NCBI RefSeq assembly: GCF_017916295.1
Contig: NZ_JAFMSS010000007.1
Location: forward strand, 270,477 to 334,476
DNA: 64,000 bases
Source: Rubellimicrobium arenae
GTDB taxonomy: Bacteria > Pseudomonadota > Alphaproteobacteria > Rhodobacterales > Rhodobacteraceae
Reading direction: 5' to 3'
Each line of letters begins with the position of its first letter. The first letter of the stretch is position 1. The notes under the pieces were generated by a model. The model worked only from the letters and a program-made list of their open reading frames with translations. It did not search any database and was not told the origin of the DNA. Shown one piece after another: positions 25,632 to 34,565 of the stretch. A program made the translations under genes and the position numbers.

Positions 25632-28257
25632 GGATCAACTCCCGGATCTCGGAGCGGCAGGAGCCGCAGTTGGTGCCTGCCCTGGTGGCGTTGCCTATCG
25701 CGTCCACGCTGGTCGCGCCAGCGCGGACGGCGTCGGCGATCTCGTTCACCCCAACGCCCAGGCAGGCGCAGACGATGCGTCCCTTGTCGGGCTGCGGGGA
25801 GGGCGCGCGTCCCGAGAGCAGCGCGCGGCGGTCGAGCGCAGACAGGGGCCGGGCGCTCTCCAGCAGCGACAGCAGCCACGCCCGGTCGGGAAGCCGGTCC
25901 GGCGGCGCGACCAGCAGCGCCTCGGCCAGCGTGCCGTCCGGGGCGAGGGCGGCGGCCCGCCACGTCCCGGCCCGCTTGTCCGCATAGTCGATCAGGCCCT
26001 CGCGGGCGGTCGCGGGCAGCAGGGCGCGGGCGAGGAGGACGCCTTCTTCTGGCGGCTCGGCCCCGGTCAACTCGTAGGCCCAGCCGCCCGGGACGCGGGC
26101 GCGGCTCCAGTGGAGGAGGCCCGTCGGGCGCAGGTCGCGGCGCGTCAGCAGAAGCCCGACCCAGCGCGTCTCGGCCTTGGTGACCCGGACGGGGACATGC
26201 TTCAGCTCGGGCTGGCCGGAAAGCGCGTCGGTCGCCGGGTTGGAGAGGGGGCCGGTGCTGGCGCGGGCGGCGAAAAGGCCGCTCCAGTGCATCGGCAGGA
26301 ACGCCTCGCCGGGGCGAAGGGCGTCGGAGATGCGGAGCCGGGCGAGGGCCTGGCCCAGGGGACTCTCGATGCGGACGAGGTCGCCGTCGCGGAGGCCGAG
26401 GCCCTGCGCCGCGTGGCGGGCGAGGTCGAGCACGGGCTCGGGCGCGTGGGTCATCAGGCGCGGCACGAGCCCGGTGCGCGTCATCGTGTGCCACTGGTCG
26501 CGGAGCCGTCCGGTGGTGAGCGCGATGGGGTGGTCGCGGTCGGTGGGCTTGGCGGGGCCCTCCTGCCGGACGGGAACAAGGTTCGCGCGGCCATCGGGGG
26601 TGGGGCAGCGGGTGGCGAGGAGGCGGCCGCCGGGCGGGGTGCCGCGCCTGGCGGGCCACTGGACGGGGGTGAGGGCCTCGTAGGCGTCGTCGGGAAGGTC
26701 CGCGAGGGCGCCGAGGTCGAGGAGGCGTTCGCCGTCGTTCTCGAAGGCGGTCAGGGCGGCGTGTTCCCTGAAGATCTCGGCCCGGGACTGGTAGGGGAAG
26801 GCGTCCGCGAATCCCATGCGGCGGGCGACGTCGGTGACGATCCGCCAGTCGGGGCGGGCCTCTCCGGGAAGGGGAAGGAAGGCGCGTTGGCGGGAGATGC
26901 GGCGTTCGCTGTTGGTGACGGTCCCGTCCTTCTCGCCCCAGGCCGCGGCGGGGAGGAGGACGTCGGCTTGGCGGGTGGTGTCGGTGCGGCTCACGTCGGA
27001 GACCACGAGGAACGGGACCGTCCGGAGCGCCTCGCGCACGCGGCTGGCGTCGGGCATGGAGACGGCGGGGTTGGTGCCCATGATCCAGAGCGCCTTGAGG
27101 GGGCCGGTGCGGGCGGCCTCGAACAGGTCCACGGCCTTGAGGCCGGGGCTGCGGGCGAGGTTCGGGGCGGTCCAGAAGCGCGACACGCGGTCGATCTCGG
27201 GGGCGCTGAACCCCATATGGGCGGCGAGCTGGTTGGCCAGGCCTCCGACCTCGCGGCCCCCCATGGCGTTGGGCTGACCGGTGACGCTGAACGGGCCCAT
27301 GCCCTCGCGCCCGATGCGGCCCGTCGCGAGGTGGACGTTGAGGATCGCGCCCACCTTGTCGGTGCCGTGGGCGGACTGGTTCACGCCCTGGCTGTAGACG
27401 GTGACGGTGCGGGGCGTCGTGGTGAACCAGTCGTAGAAGTGGGCGAGGTCGGCGGGGTGGATGTCGCAGCCCTTGGCGACGCGGGCGCGGTCGGGCGCGT
27501 CGGCCTGGGCGAGTGCAAGGGTGGCCTCGAAGCCATTGGTGTGCGCCGCGATCCAGGCGGGGTCGGTCGCGGCGCTGGCCGCCACGTGGGCGAGGAGGCC
27601 ATTGAAGAGGAGGACGTCGCTGCCCGGGCGGATGGCGAGGTGGAGGTCGGCGTCCTCTGCGGTGGCGGTGCGGCGGGGGTCGATGACGACGATCTTCGTG
27701 CCGCGCCGCTCCCTCGCCGCGAGGAGGCGCTGGTGCAGGACCGGGTGGCACCAGGCGAGGTTGGAGCCCACGAGGACGGTGAGGTCGGCCTGTTCCAGGT
27801 CCTCGTAGGTGCCCGGCACGATGTCCTCGCCGAAGGCCCGCTTGTGGCCCGCCACGGACGACGCCATGCAGAGCCGCGAGTTGGTGTCGATGTTGGCGGT
27901 GCCGATGAAGCCCTTCAGGAGCTTGTTGGCGACGTAGTAGTCCTCGGTCAGGAGCTGGCCGGAGACGTAGAAGCCGACGGAGTCGGGGCCGTGCCGGGCG
28001 ACGGTCTCGGTGAATCGGTGCGCCACGAGGTCGAGGGCGGCGTCCCAGGTAGTGCGCTGGCCTTTCACCTCGGGGTGCAGGACGCGGCCGTCGAGGGCCA
28101 TGGTCTCGCCGAGCGCCGCGCCCTTGGAGCAAAGGCGGCCGAAGTTGGAGGGGTGGTCCGGGTCGCCCCGGACATGGACGCGGTCGCCCTCGACGCGCGC
28201 GAGGACGCCGCAGCCCACGCCGCAATAGGGGCAGGTGGTCCGGACCTCTCCGCTCAC
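25603..28257 (-). CDS. nasC: Assimilatory nitrate reductase, catalytic subunit
   Basis: An 884-residue molybdopterin oxidoreductase that reduces nitrate to nitrite in the cytoplasm. A [4Fe-4S] site is formed by C9, C12, C16 and C43, followed by the molybdopterin domains and the dinucleotide-binding domain (ALTTGRLRDQWHTMTRTG). The C-terminal end carries a BFD-like [2Fe-2S] domain (IVCACLG and TNCGSC), giving an internal electron entry point. The start is GTG at 28257, overlapping the nirD stop (GTGA). The name follows Paracoccus; elsewhere the same enzyme is called NasA or NarB. Confidence 0.93.
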   Translation of the reverse strand: MSGEVRTTCPYCGVGCGVLARVEGDRVHVRGDPDHPSNFGRLCSKGAALGETMALDGRVLHPEVKGQRTTWDAALDLVAHRFTETVARHGPDSVGFYVSGQLLTEDYYVANKLLKGFIGTANIDTNSRLCMASSVAGHKRAFGEDIVPGTYEDLEQADLTVLVGSNLAWCHPVLHQRLLAARERRGTKIVVIDPRRTATAEDADLHLAIRPGSDVLLFNGLLAHVAASAATDPAWIAAHTNGFEATLALAQADAPDRARVAKGCDIHPADLAHFYDWFTTTPRTVTVYSQGVNQSAHGTDKVGAILNVHLATGRIGREGMGPFSVTGQPNAMGGREVGGLANQLAAHMGFSAPEIDRVSRFWTAPNLARSPGLKAVDLFEAARTGPLKALWIMGTNPAVSMPDASRVREALRTVPFLVVSDVSRTDTTRQADVLLPAAAWGEKDGTVTNSERRISRQRAFLPLPGEARPDWRIVTDVARRMGFADAFPYQSRAEIFREHAALTAFENDGERLLDLGALADLPDDAYEALTPVQWPARRGTPPGGRLLATRCPTPDGRANLVPVRQEGPAKPTDRDHPIALTTGRLRDQWHTMTRTGLVPRLMTHAPEPVLDLARHAAQGLGLRDGDLVRIESPLGQALARLRISDALRPGEAFLPMHWSGLFAARASTGPLSNPATDALSGQPELKHVPVRVTKAETRWVGLLLTRRDLRPTGLLHWSRARVPGGWAYELTGAEPPEEGVLLARALLPATAREGLIDYADKRAGTWRAAALAPDGTLAEALLVAPPDRLPDRAWLLSLLESARPLSALDRRALLSGRAPSPQPDKGRIVCACLGVGVNEIADAVRAGATSVDAIGNATRAGTNCGSCRSEIRELIHAQRLLAAE

Positions 28258-28589
28258 GCCGCGACCCTCGCCCCGATGGCCGCGCGCAGGAGGAGGATGC
28301 GGCTGCCCTCGACGCGGACGGGGATCGTCTCGACCGCGCCCTCGTCGGCGCCCTGGGCCTGGCCGGTTTCGAGCGAGATGACCCAGTTGTGGAGCGGGCA
28401 GGTGACGGAATGGCCGTGGACGATGCCTTCGGTCAGCGGGCCGCCCTTGTGGGGGCATTCGTTGCGGATCGCGAAGACGCGGTCGTCGGCGGTGCGGAAG
28501 ACGCCGATCCGGCCGGTGGGAGTCTGCACGCAGCGCGAGCCGCGCAAGGGGAGGTCGTCGAGGTTGCCGATGTCGATCCAGATGCTCAT
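28254..28589 (-). CDS. nirD: Nitrite reductase small subunit (NirD, Rieske type)
   Basis: A 111-residue Rieske-fold protein. Both cluster motifs are complete, NECPHKGGPL and CPLHNW, so it should hold a [2Fe-2S] centre, unlike enterobacterial NirD, which lacks the ligands. It would assist the large subunit in electron transfer to sirohaem. The ATG at 28589 overlaps the nirB stop (ATGA), and its own stop overlaps the nitrate reductase GTG. An upstream in-frame ATG at 28784 lies inside nirB and is not supported. Confidence 0.93.
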   Translation of the reverse strand: MSIWIDIGNLDDLPLRGSRCVQTPTGRIGVFRTADDRVFAIRNECPHKGGPLTEGIVHGHSVTCPLHNWVISLETGQAQGADEGAVETIPVRVEGSRILLLRAAIGARVAA

Positions 28590-31045
28590 TCCGCAGCCTC
28601 CTGATAGCCGACGACCGCCATCGGCTTGAACTCGTGCTTGTCCTTGCCCGAGACGCGCTCGGACCAGGGGTCCACCTGGGCGAACCTTTGGGAAACGACG
28701 AAGCGGTCGAAGAAGGCGCGACGGCGATCGGCGTCCTCCATGATCTGCCGCTTGATCTCGGGGACGCCGATCCGTTTGGCCCATTTGTAGATGCGTTCGA
28801 GGTAGCGGGCCTGCTCGCGGTACATCTGCGTGAGGGCGACGACGATCTCCAGCGCCTCGTCCTCGGTCGCGGCGTGACCCAGGACCTCAGTCCCCTTAAT
28901 GTCGAGGCCGGCGGCGCCCGCGAAGTGGATCTCGTAGCCCGAGTCCACGCAGATGACGCCGATGTCCTTGCAGGTCGCCTCGGCGCAGTTGCGGGGGCAG
29001 CCCGAGACGGCGAGCTTGAGCTTGGCGGGCGTCCAGGAGCCCCACATGAACTTCTCGAGCCGGATGCCGAGGCCGGTGGAGTCCTGCGTGCCGAAGCGGC
29101 ACCATGTGTTGCCCACGCAGGTCTTCACCGTCCGCAGGCCCTTGGCGTAGGCCTGGCCCGAGACGAAGCCGGCCTTGCCAAGGTCGGCCCAGACGGCCGG
29201 AAGATCCTCCTTGCGGATGCCCAGCATGTCGATCCGCTGGCCGCCCGTGACCTTGACGGCGGGGATATCGAACTTGTCCACCACGTCGGCGATGGCGCGG
29301 AGTTCCTTGGCCGAGGTCATGCCGCCCCACATCCGGGGGACCACCGAATAGGTGCCGTCCTTCTGGATGTTGGCGTGGACACGCTCGTTGACGAAGCGGG
29401 ACTGGTAGTCGTCGGCGTATTCGTCCGGCCAGTCGCAGACGAGGTAATAGTTGAGCGCGGGCCGGCACTTGGCGCAGCCGCAGGAGGTCTTCCACTCCAG
29501 CTCCTGCATCACGGCGGGGATGGTCTTGAGGGCCTTGGCGCGGATCAGGCGGCGGACCTCGTCGTGGCCGTGGGTCGTGCAGGGGCACATCGGGGGCACG
29601 GCGGTGGGATTGTAGGTGTCGCCCAGCTCCAGCCTGAGGAGCTTTTCCACGAGGCCGGTGCAGGTGCCGCAGGACGCGGAGGCCTTGGTGTGGGCGCGCA
29701 CGCCGTCGAGGTCGGTCAGGCCCTTGGCGCGGATCGCGCCGGTGATCCTGCCCTTGCAGACGCCGTTGCAGCCGCAGATCTCGGCATCATCCGAGAGGGC
29801 CGCAACGGCCGCCAAAGGGTCCGCGGAGGCGCCCCCTTGGCCCGACTGGAACATCTGCCCGAAGATCAGCGTGTCCCGCATATCGGAGACGTCGGTGGCC
29901 TTCTTCTTGAGGTCGTTGAACCAGGCGCCGTCGGCGGTCTCGCCGTAGAGGACGGTGCCGATGATCCGGTTGTCCCTGAGGACGATGCGCTTGTAGACGC
30001 CCGCGCTCGCGTCGCGGAGCACGATCTCCTCGCGGTCGTCGCCCTCGGCGAAATCGCCCAGAGAGTAGAGATCGATGCCGGTGACCTTGAGCTTCGTGGG
30101 CGTGTCCTGGTGCACGAACCTGGGCGCGGTGTCGTCCGCGAGATGCGCGGCCAGGACACGGGCCTGCTCGTAGAGGGGGGCCACGAGGCCGTAGACCTGC
30201 CCGCCGACCTCGGCGCATTCACCGAGAGAGTAGATCGCCGGGTCGGAGGTCTGCATGGCGTCGGTGGTGACGATGCCGCGCGCGACCTCCAGCCCCGCCT
30301 CCCTGGCGATCTGGACGTTCGGTCGGATGCCCACGGCCATGACGACGAGGCTCGCGGGGATCAGGGTTCCATCGGCGAGTTCCACGGCCTTGACCCGGTC
30401 CTCGCCGAGGATGGCCTTGGTGATGGCCTTCGTGATGACGTGGATGCCCCGGCGCTTCAGTTCCTTTTCGAGGAGGTATCCGGCGGCGGGGTCGAGCTGG
30501 CGCTCCATCAGCGTCGGCATGACATGGAGGACGGTGACCTCCATTCCGCGTTGCTTGAGGCCGGCGGCGGCCTCGAGGCCCAGGAGGCCGCCGCCGATGA
30601 CGACGGCACGGCCCCCCTTGTCTGCGACCTCCAGCATCTGCTGGACGTCGTCGAGGTCGCGGTAGGCGAGGACGCCGGGCAGGTCGCGGCCCGGAACGGG
30701 GATCATGAACGGGTTGGAGCCGGTGGCGATGACGAGGCGGTCGTAGGGGGCGGTGATGCCCTGGTCGGATGTCACGGTCCGGGCCGTCCGGTCGATCTGC
30801 GTGACGCGGTGCCCGCGATGGAGCGTGATACCGTGGGCGGCGTACCAAGCGTCGTCGTGGATGACGATGTCGCCGTAGGTCTTTTCGCCTGACAGTACCG
30901 GGGACAGCATGATCCGGTCGTAGTTCACCCGGGGCTCGGCGTTGAAGATGGTCACGTGGTAGGCGCCGGGGGCCTGCGCGAAAAGGTGCTCCAGCATCCG
31001 GCCCGGGGCCATGCCGTTGCCGATGATGACGAGGCGCTCGGTCAT
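28586..31045 (-). CDS. nirB: Nitrite reductase [NAD(P)H], large subunit
   Basis: An 819-residue sirohaem enzyme that reduces nitrite to ammonium with NAD(P)H. The order is a FAD/NAD domain (VIIGNGMAPGRML, VIGGGLLGLEAA), BFD-like [2Fe-2S] segments (CGCNGVCKG, SCGTCTGLV), then the ferredoxin-like and sirohaem/[4Fe-4S] domains with TCVGNTWCRFG and SGCPRNCAEATCKD. The start is the ATG at 31045 after GAGGACC; longer in-frame readings run back through the transporter gene. It is transcribed with nirD, nasC and cysG. Confidence 0.95.
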   Translation of the reverse strand: MTERLVIIGNGMAPGRMLEHLFAQAPGAYHVTIFNAEPRVNYDRIMLSPVLSGEKTYGDIVIHDDAWYAAHGITLHRGHRVTQIDRTARTVTSDQGITAPYDRLVIATGSNPFMIPVPGRDLPGVLAYRDLDDVQQMLEVADKGGRAVVIGGGLLGLEAAAGLKQRGMEVTVLHVMPTLMERQLDPAAGYLLEKELKRRGIHVITKAITKAILGEDRVKAVELADGTLIPASLVVMAVGIRPNVQIAREAGLEVARGIVTTDAMQTSDPAIYSLGECAEVGGQVYGLVAPLYEQARVLAAHLADDTAPRFVHQDTPTKLKVTGIDLYSLGDFAEGDDREEIVLRDASAGVYKRIVLRDNRIIGTVLYGETADGAWFNDLKKKATDVSDMRDTLIFGQMFQSGQGGASADPLAAVAALSDDAEICGCNGVCKGRITGAIRAKGLTDLDGVRAHTKASASCGTCTGLVEKLLRLELGDTYNPTAVPPMCPCTTHGHDEVRRLIRAKALKTIPAVMQELEWKTSCGCAKCRPALNYYLVCDWPDEYADDYQSRFVNERVHANIQKDGTYSVVPRMWGGMTSAKELRAIADVVDKFDIPAVKVTGGQRIDMLGIRKEDLPAVWADLGKAGFVSGQAYAKGLRTVKTCVGNTWCRFGTQDSTGLGIRLEKFMWGSWTPAKLKLAVSGCPRNCAEATCKDIGVICVDSGYEIHFAGAAGLDIKGTEVLGHAATEDEALEIVVALTQMYREQARYLERIYKWAKRIGVPEIKRQIMEDADRRRAFFDRFVVSQRFAQVDPWSERVSGKDKHEFKPMAVVGYQEAAE

Positions 31046-31104
31046 TGTCGGGGTCCTCAGGGTTCGGGACGGGGACGCGGCGGAGGCGGTCCGCCGCGTG
31101 GAGG

Positions 31105-32367
31105 TCATTCGGCGGGAAGGGGGGCGGGGGCGGCGTTCAGGCGGCGCACCACCGAGGTCATCCAGGCGAAGCAGATCGCGACCAGCACGAAGAGCAGCAT
31201 GAAGCAGCTCGACCACAGGCCGGTCGCGTCCTTGAGCATCCCGAAGGCGAAGGGCAGGACGAAGCCGCCCAGGCCGCCGATCATGCCGACCAGGCCGCCG
31301 ACCGCGCCGACGTTGGTCGGGTAATAGGCCGGGATGTGCTTGTAGACGGCGGCCTTGCCCAGGGCCATGAAGAAGCCCAGCACGAAGATCACCGCGATGA
31401 AGGCGGGGACGGAGAGGGCGGCCCGCGCCGTGCCGTCGGCGGCGTTGCCCGAGGAAGGGGCCGACAGGATCAGCGTGCAGAGCGCCGAGACCGCGAAGGT
31501 CCAGACCAGCACCCGGCGCGCGCCGATCCGGTCCGACAGGTGCCCGCCCCAGGCCCGCACCACCGAGGCCGGGATCGAGTAGGCCGCGCCGATCATGCCC
31601 GCGGTCTTGATGTCGAAGCCGTAGACCCCGATCAGGTAGCGCGGCAGCCAGAGCGCCAGCGCCACGAAGGCCCCGAACGAGAAGAAGTAGTAGAGGGCGA
31701 AGCGCCAGACGCGGATGTCCTTGAGCGGCTCGAACTCCGCCAGGAAGGGGCGGGCCGGGGCGGCGGCGCCCTTGCGGCGGGCGACGATCACCGGGTCGTC
31801 CTCGGTCGAACACCAGAAGACTACAGCCATGACGGCGAGGGCGGCGGCCCAGACCAGCGCGGTCGTCTCCCAGCCATAGGCCACCAGGACGAAGGGCGCG
31901 ACGAACTTGGTCACCGCCGCGCCGACGTTGCCCACCCCGAAGATGCCGAGTGCCGTCCCCTGCCGGCCGGCCGGGTAGAACCGCGACACATAGGCCACGC
32001 CCACCGCGAAGGACCCGCCCGCGAGGCCCACGCCCAGCGCGGCCAGCAGCATCTGGTTGTAGGTGGTCGCAAAGGACAGCAGCACCGTGGAGGCGGAGGC
32101 CAGCAGCATCGTCGCCGTATAGACCAGCCGCCCGCCGAAGCGGTCCGTCCAGATCCCCAGCACCAGCCGCACCAGCGATCCCGACAGCACCGGCATCCCG
32201 ATCAGGAGGCCGAAGGCGGTCTCGCTCAGGCCCAGCTCCTCTTTGATCTTCACGCCGATGATCGAGAAGATCGTCCAGACGGCAAAGCAGACGGTGAAGG
32301 CGACGGTGGACAGGGCCAGCGCCCGCGAGGGCGAGCCGGGGTCGTGCGGAGACAGGGCGTCGGACAT
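31105..32367 (-). CDS. nasA: Nitrate/nitrite transporter (NarK/NasA family MFS)
   Basis: A 420-residue major-facilitator protein with about 12 transmembrane helices. The nitrate-porter segments are visible as GVGLAGGSFAVGVAYVSRFY and, in the second half, VGAVGGLVGMIGGLGGF. It brings nitrate (and possibly nitrite) into the cell and is the first structural gene of the nas operon. A 140-nt leader with ANTAR-type hairpins and an intrinsic terminator precedes it, so its expression should depend on NasT antitermination. Confidence 0.94.
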   Translation of the reverse strand: MSDALSPHDPGSPSRALALSTVAFTVCFAVWTIFSIIGVKIKEELGLSETAFGLLIGMPVLSGSLVRLVLGIWTDRFGGRLVYTATMLLASASTVLLSFATTYNQMLLAALGVGLAGGSFAVGVAYVSRFYPAGRQGTALGIFGVGNVGAAVTKFVAPFVLVAYGWETTALVWAAALAVMAVVFWCSTEDDPVIVARRKGAAAPARPFLAEFEPLKDIRVWRFALYYFFSFGAFVALALWLPRYLIGVYGFDIKTAGMIGAAYSIPASVVRAWGGHLSDRIGARRVLVWTFAVSALCTLILSAPSSGNAADGTARAALSVPAFIAVIFVLGFFMALGKAAVYKHIPAYYPTNVGAVGGLVGMIGGLGGFVLPFAFGMLKDATGLWSSCFMLLFVLVAICFAWMTSVVRRLNAAPAPLPAE

Positions 32368-32415
32368 GAGACTCTCCTGGGCGCGGAGGGACGTCCGCGC
32401 GCTGTGAGGGAAATG

Positions 32416-32482
32416 AAAAAGCCGCCGTCAGATGGTTCTGGCCCACTCCGAGGGAGAGTGGCCCGAACTCCTGACCGGCGGC
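32416..32482 (-). terminator. Leader terminator of the nitrate assimilation operon
   Basis: On the minus strand a long hairpin pairs GCCGCCGGTCAG (32482 to 32471) with CTGACGGCGGC (32431 to 32421), with one bulged base and further pairing inside, and ends in TTTTT (32420-32416). It lies 49 nt before the transporter ATG. Its 5' arm overlaps the second ANTAR-type hairpin, so the two structures exclude each other. Confidence 0.85.
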
Positions 32483-32509
32483 TTTGCCAGGCGCCCTCCG
32501 TTGGGCGCC
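32475..32509 (-). promoter_or_regulatory. ANTAR-type dual hexaloop RNA (NasT target) in the nas leader
   Basis: Two adjacent stem-loops on the minus strand. The first has a 7-bp stem GGCGCCC/GGGCGCC with hexaloop AACGGA (32490-32509). The second has a 4 to 5-bp stem CTGGC/GCCGG with hexaloop AAAGCC (32475-32490). Both loops have A at position 1 and G at position 4, the defining mark of RNA bound by ANTAR proteins such as NasT. Binding would hold the second hairpin and prevent the overlapping terminator. The ANTAR protein NasT is encoded 1.4 kb upstream. Confidence 0.8.
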
Positions 32510-32614
32510 GAAGTGGGAGGATGTCCTAAGGGCTAGCCCAGAACCGCAGGTCCGCCAACCCGGAAAATCGTGGATATCGGAAGAAAATCAGATACATGAT
32601 CTGCCTGCCAGTTA

Positions 32615-32640
32615 GGCATCGCCAGCCTCGGGGCGATGCC
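32615..32640 (-). terminator. Hairpin downstream of nasS
   Basis: A perfect 9-bp stem (GGCATCGCC with GGCGATGCC) and 8-nt loop lies 44 nt after the nasS stop. It may end the nasTS message before the nas promoter, but no T-run follows. The rest of 32510-32683 should hold the nas promoter; I see an imperfect palindrome at 32654-32666 (TGCGCACTGCACA) but no convincing -35/-10 pair or NtrC site. Confidence 0.4.
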
Positions 32641-32683
32641 GGCGAAGGCGGTTTGCGCACTGCACAGCATATGGGCGCCGATC

Positions 32684-33922
32684 TCACGCCCTTTGGGCGT
32701 CCGGCGAACCTTGCTGCGCGGCGACATAGGCGTCGAGCGAATCGGGGTCGAACCGGGCTCCGTCGAAGAAGCCGTCCGGGCCGAGCACGAGGCTCGCCCC
32801 GGACGATCCGACCGGGGTGGGACGGGTCAGGGCGCCCTCGACCTTGGCGTTCGCGGAGGGGAGCGCCACCCCGAGCGGGCCCAGCGCGCGGCGGTAAAGG
32901 TCGGGGCGATAGGTGTCCCGCGCGATCTGGGCGGCGCGGGGTGCATGGGCGACCTGGCCCCATCGGACCATCTGGCTGTAGAACCACAGCGCATGGCTTT
33001 TCCATGGGAAGGTCGCGGCCGAAGCCTGGGGCACGAAGAAGTCCGGCACGGCCGCCACCTCGTCCGGCGCGATGCGGAGCTGGCCGGTCAGCGCCGGCAG
33101 GAGCCGATCCGCGGGGCAGCCCACATGGGCCGGGTCCGAGAGCAGGGCGGCAAGCTCCTCCCGGTTCGCGGGGGTTCCGCACCAGACCGCCGCGCGGTGC
33201 AGGGCGCGGAGCAGGGCGTCGAGCGCCTCGGGGTGCGTCCCGGCCCAGGCGGCATCGACGCCCAGAACCTTTTCCGGGCTTTGCCGCCAGATCGCGGCCT
33301 TGACGGTGGCGATCCGGCCCGAGCCCTGCGCGACCGCCACGGTGTTCCAGGGCTCGCCCGCGCAGAAGCCGTCCAGGGCGCCGGAGGCCAGGGCGTCGGG
33401 CATGAGCGACGGCGGGAGGATGAGGATGTCGATGTCCTGCCCCGGCACGATCCCGCAGGCAGAGAGCCAGTAGCGCAGCTCGTAGTTGTGGCTGGAATGC
33501 GGATGCACGACGGCGAAGCGCAGCCGCGCCCAGCCGTCCCGCGCGCGGCAGGCGACCACCTCGCGCAGGGCGTGACCCGTCCCGGCGGGCGAAAGGTCGG
33601 GCCGGGCGCCCTCGCGCTCCATCAGGGACCAAAGGGCGTTCGAGACCGTGACCGCGTTGCCACCGAGTCCCAGCGCCATGGGGACCACGGTCGGCGCCGC
33701 CAGCGGCGTAAGGCCCAGGTTGCAGGCGATGGGCATGGGGCCGAGCATGTGCGCGACCTGAACATGGCCGACCGCGATCCGGTCCCGGATGTTGGCCCAG
33801 GAGGTTTCGCGAAGCAGCGTGAGGTCGATCCCTTCCGCCTCGGCGAAGCCCTTCGTCCGGGCGGCGACAAGGAGCGCGCTGTCGAGGAGCGGCATGAATC
33901 CCGCGATGATCCGGTGCGTCAC
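32684..33922 (-). CDS. nasS: Nitrate/nitrite sensor NasS (NrtA-like, cytoplasmic)
   Basis: A 412-residue protein with the fold of NrtA/SsuA-type periplasmic binding proteins but without a signal peptide, starting directly with THRIIAGFMPLLDSALLV. Segments such as VQVAHMLGPMPIACNLGL, WLSACGIVPGQDIDI and FCAGEPWNTVAVAQG are typical. In Paracoccus and related bacteria NasS holds NasT inactive until nitrate or nitrite binds. The start is GTG at 33922, overlapping the nasT stop (GTGA), so the pair is made in a fixed ratio. Confidence 0.93.
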   Translation of the reverse strand: MTHRIIAGFMPLLDSALLVAARTKGFAEAEGIDLTLLRETSWANIRDRIAVGHVQVAHMLGPMPIACNLGLTPLAAPTVVPMALGLGGNAVTVSNALWSLMEREGARPDLSPAGTGHALREVVACRARDGWARLRFAVVHPHSSHNYELRYWLSACGIVPGQDIDILILPPSLMPDALASGALDGFCAGEPWNTVAVAQGSGRIATVKAAIWRQSPEKVLGVDAAWAGTHPEALDALLRALHRAAVWCGTPANREELAALLSDPAHVGCPADRLLPALTGQLRIAPDEVAAVPDFFVPQASAATFPWKSHALWFYSQMVRWGQVAHAPRAAQIARDTYRPDLYRRALGPLGVALPSANAKVEGALTRPTPVGSSGASLVLGPDGFFDGARFDPDSLDAYVAAQQGSPDAQRA

Positions 33923-34515
33923 GGCTCGTCTCCCAGCAGGTCCGCGGCGGTCACGAGGCTTTGGGCGATCTCGGCGATCTTGCGGTTCTTGTTCATGGCC
34001 GTCCTGCGGAGCAGCGCATAGGCCTCGTCCTCGGAGATGTTTCTGCGTTTCATGAGGAGGCGCTTGGCCGTGTCCACGACCTTTCGGCCCTCCAGCTCCT
34101 CCCGGGCTTCCTGGAGTTCGCGCGTCAGGCGGGCAAAGGCGTTGAAGCGGCTCACCGCCATGTCGAGGATGGGCTTGACCCGTTCCTGCCGGAGCCCGTC
34201 CACGACATAGGCCGAGACCCCGGCCTCGACCGCCGCGGCGATCGAAGCGCTGTCGGAGCGGTCCACGAACATCGCCACGGGGCGTCGGACGGCGCGCGAA
34301 AGCTGGAACATGTCCTCGAGCATATCGCGATTCGGGTTCTCGAGGTCGATGACGATGACGTCCGGCGCGGCCTCCTGGATGCGGCGGGCGATGCCGGCCA
34401 TCGAATGGACAAGGGTCACCTGGTCGTGCCCGGCCTCGCGCAGGCCCGCCTCGATGATCGCGGCGCGGGCGCGGTTCTCGTCGATGACGAGGATCGAGAG
34501 CAGGGGATCGGCCAT
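33919..34515 (-). CDS. nasT: ANTAR-domain antiterminator NasT
   Basis: A 198-residue two-domain protein. The N-terminal receiver-like domain has ILVIDENRA and a possible phospho-acceptor D57 in IVIDLENPN. The C-terminal ANTAR domain (about 130-195) has VVDTAKRLLMKRRNISEDEAYALLRRTAMNKNRKIAEIAQSLV, here quoted only by its ends: it begins VVDTAKRLLMK and finishes KIAEIAQSL. It should bind the dual-hexaloop leader upstream of the nitrate transporter and prevent termination when NasS releases it. It is first in the nasT-nasS unit. Confidence 0.95.
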   Translation of the reverse strand: MADPLLSILVIDENRARAAIIEAGLREAGHDQVTLVHSMAGIARRIQEAAPDVIVIDLENPNRDMLEDMFQLSRAVRRPVAMFVDRSDSASIAAAVEAGVSAYVVDGLRQERVKPILDMAVSRFNAFARLTRELQEAREELEGRKVVDTAKRLLMKRRNISEDEAYALLRRTAMNKNRKIAEIAQSLVTAADLLGDEP

Positions 34516-34535
34516 GCCTCATCTGTCCTGCGGTC

Positions 34536-34565
34536 CCGGCCCGGCGCAAGCCCGAGCCGGGCCGG
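34536..34565 (-). repeat. Stable hairpin just upstream of nasT
   Basis: A perfect 10-bp stem (CCGGCCCGGC with GCCGGGCCGG) with a 10-nt loop lies 20 nt before the nasT ATG. It could be part of the 5' untranslated region or mark the end of a rightward antisense transcript. Confidence 0.5.

Noticed and set aside
32510..32683. NtrC or sigma-54 sites before the nas leader
   Set aside because: A TGGCAG string and a TGCGCACTGCACA near-palindrome are present, but neither fits the spacing or both halves of the known consensus.
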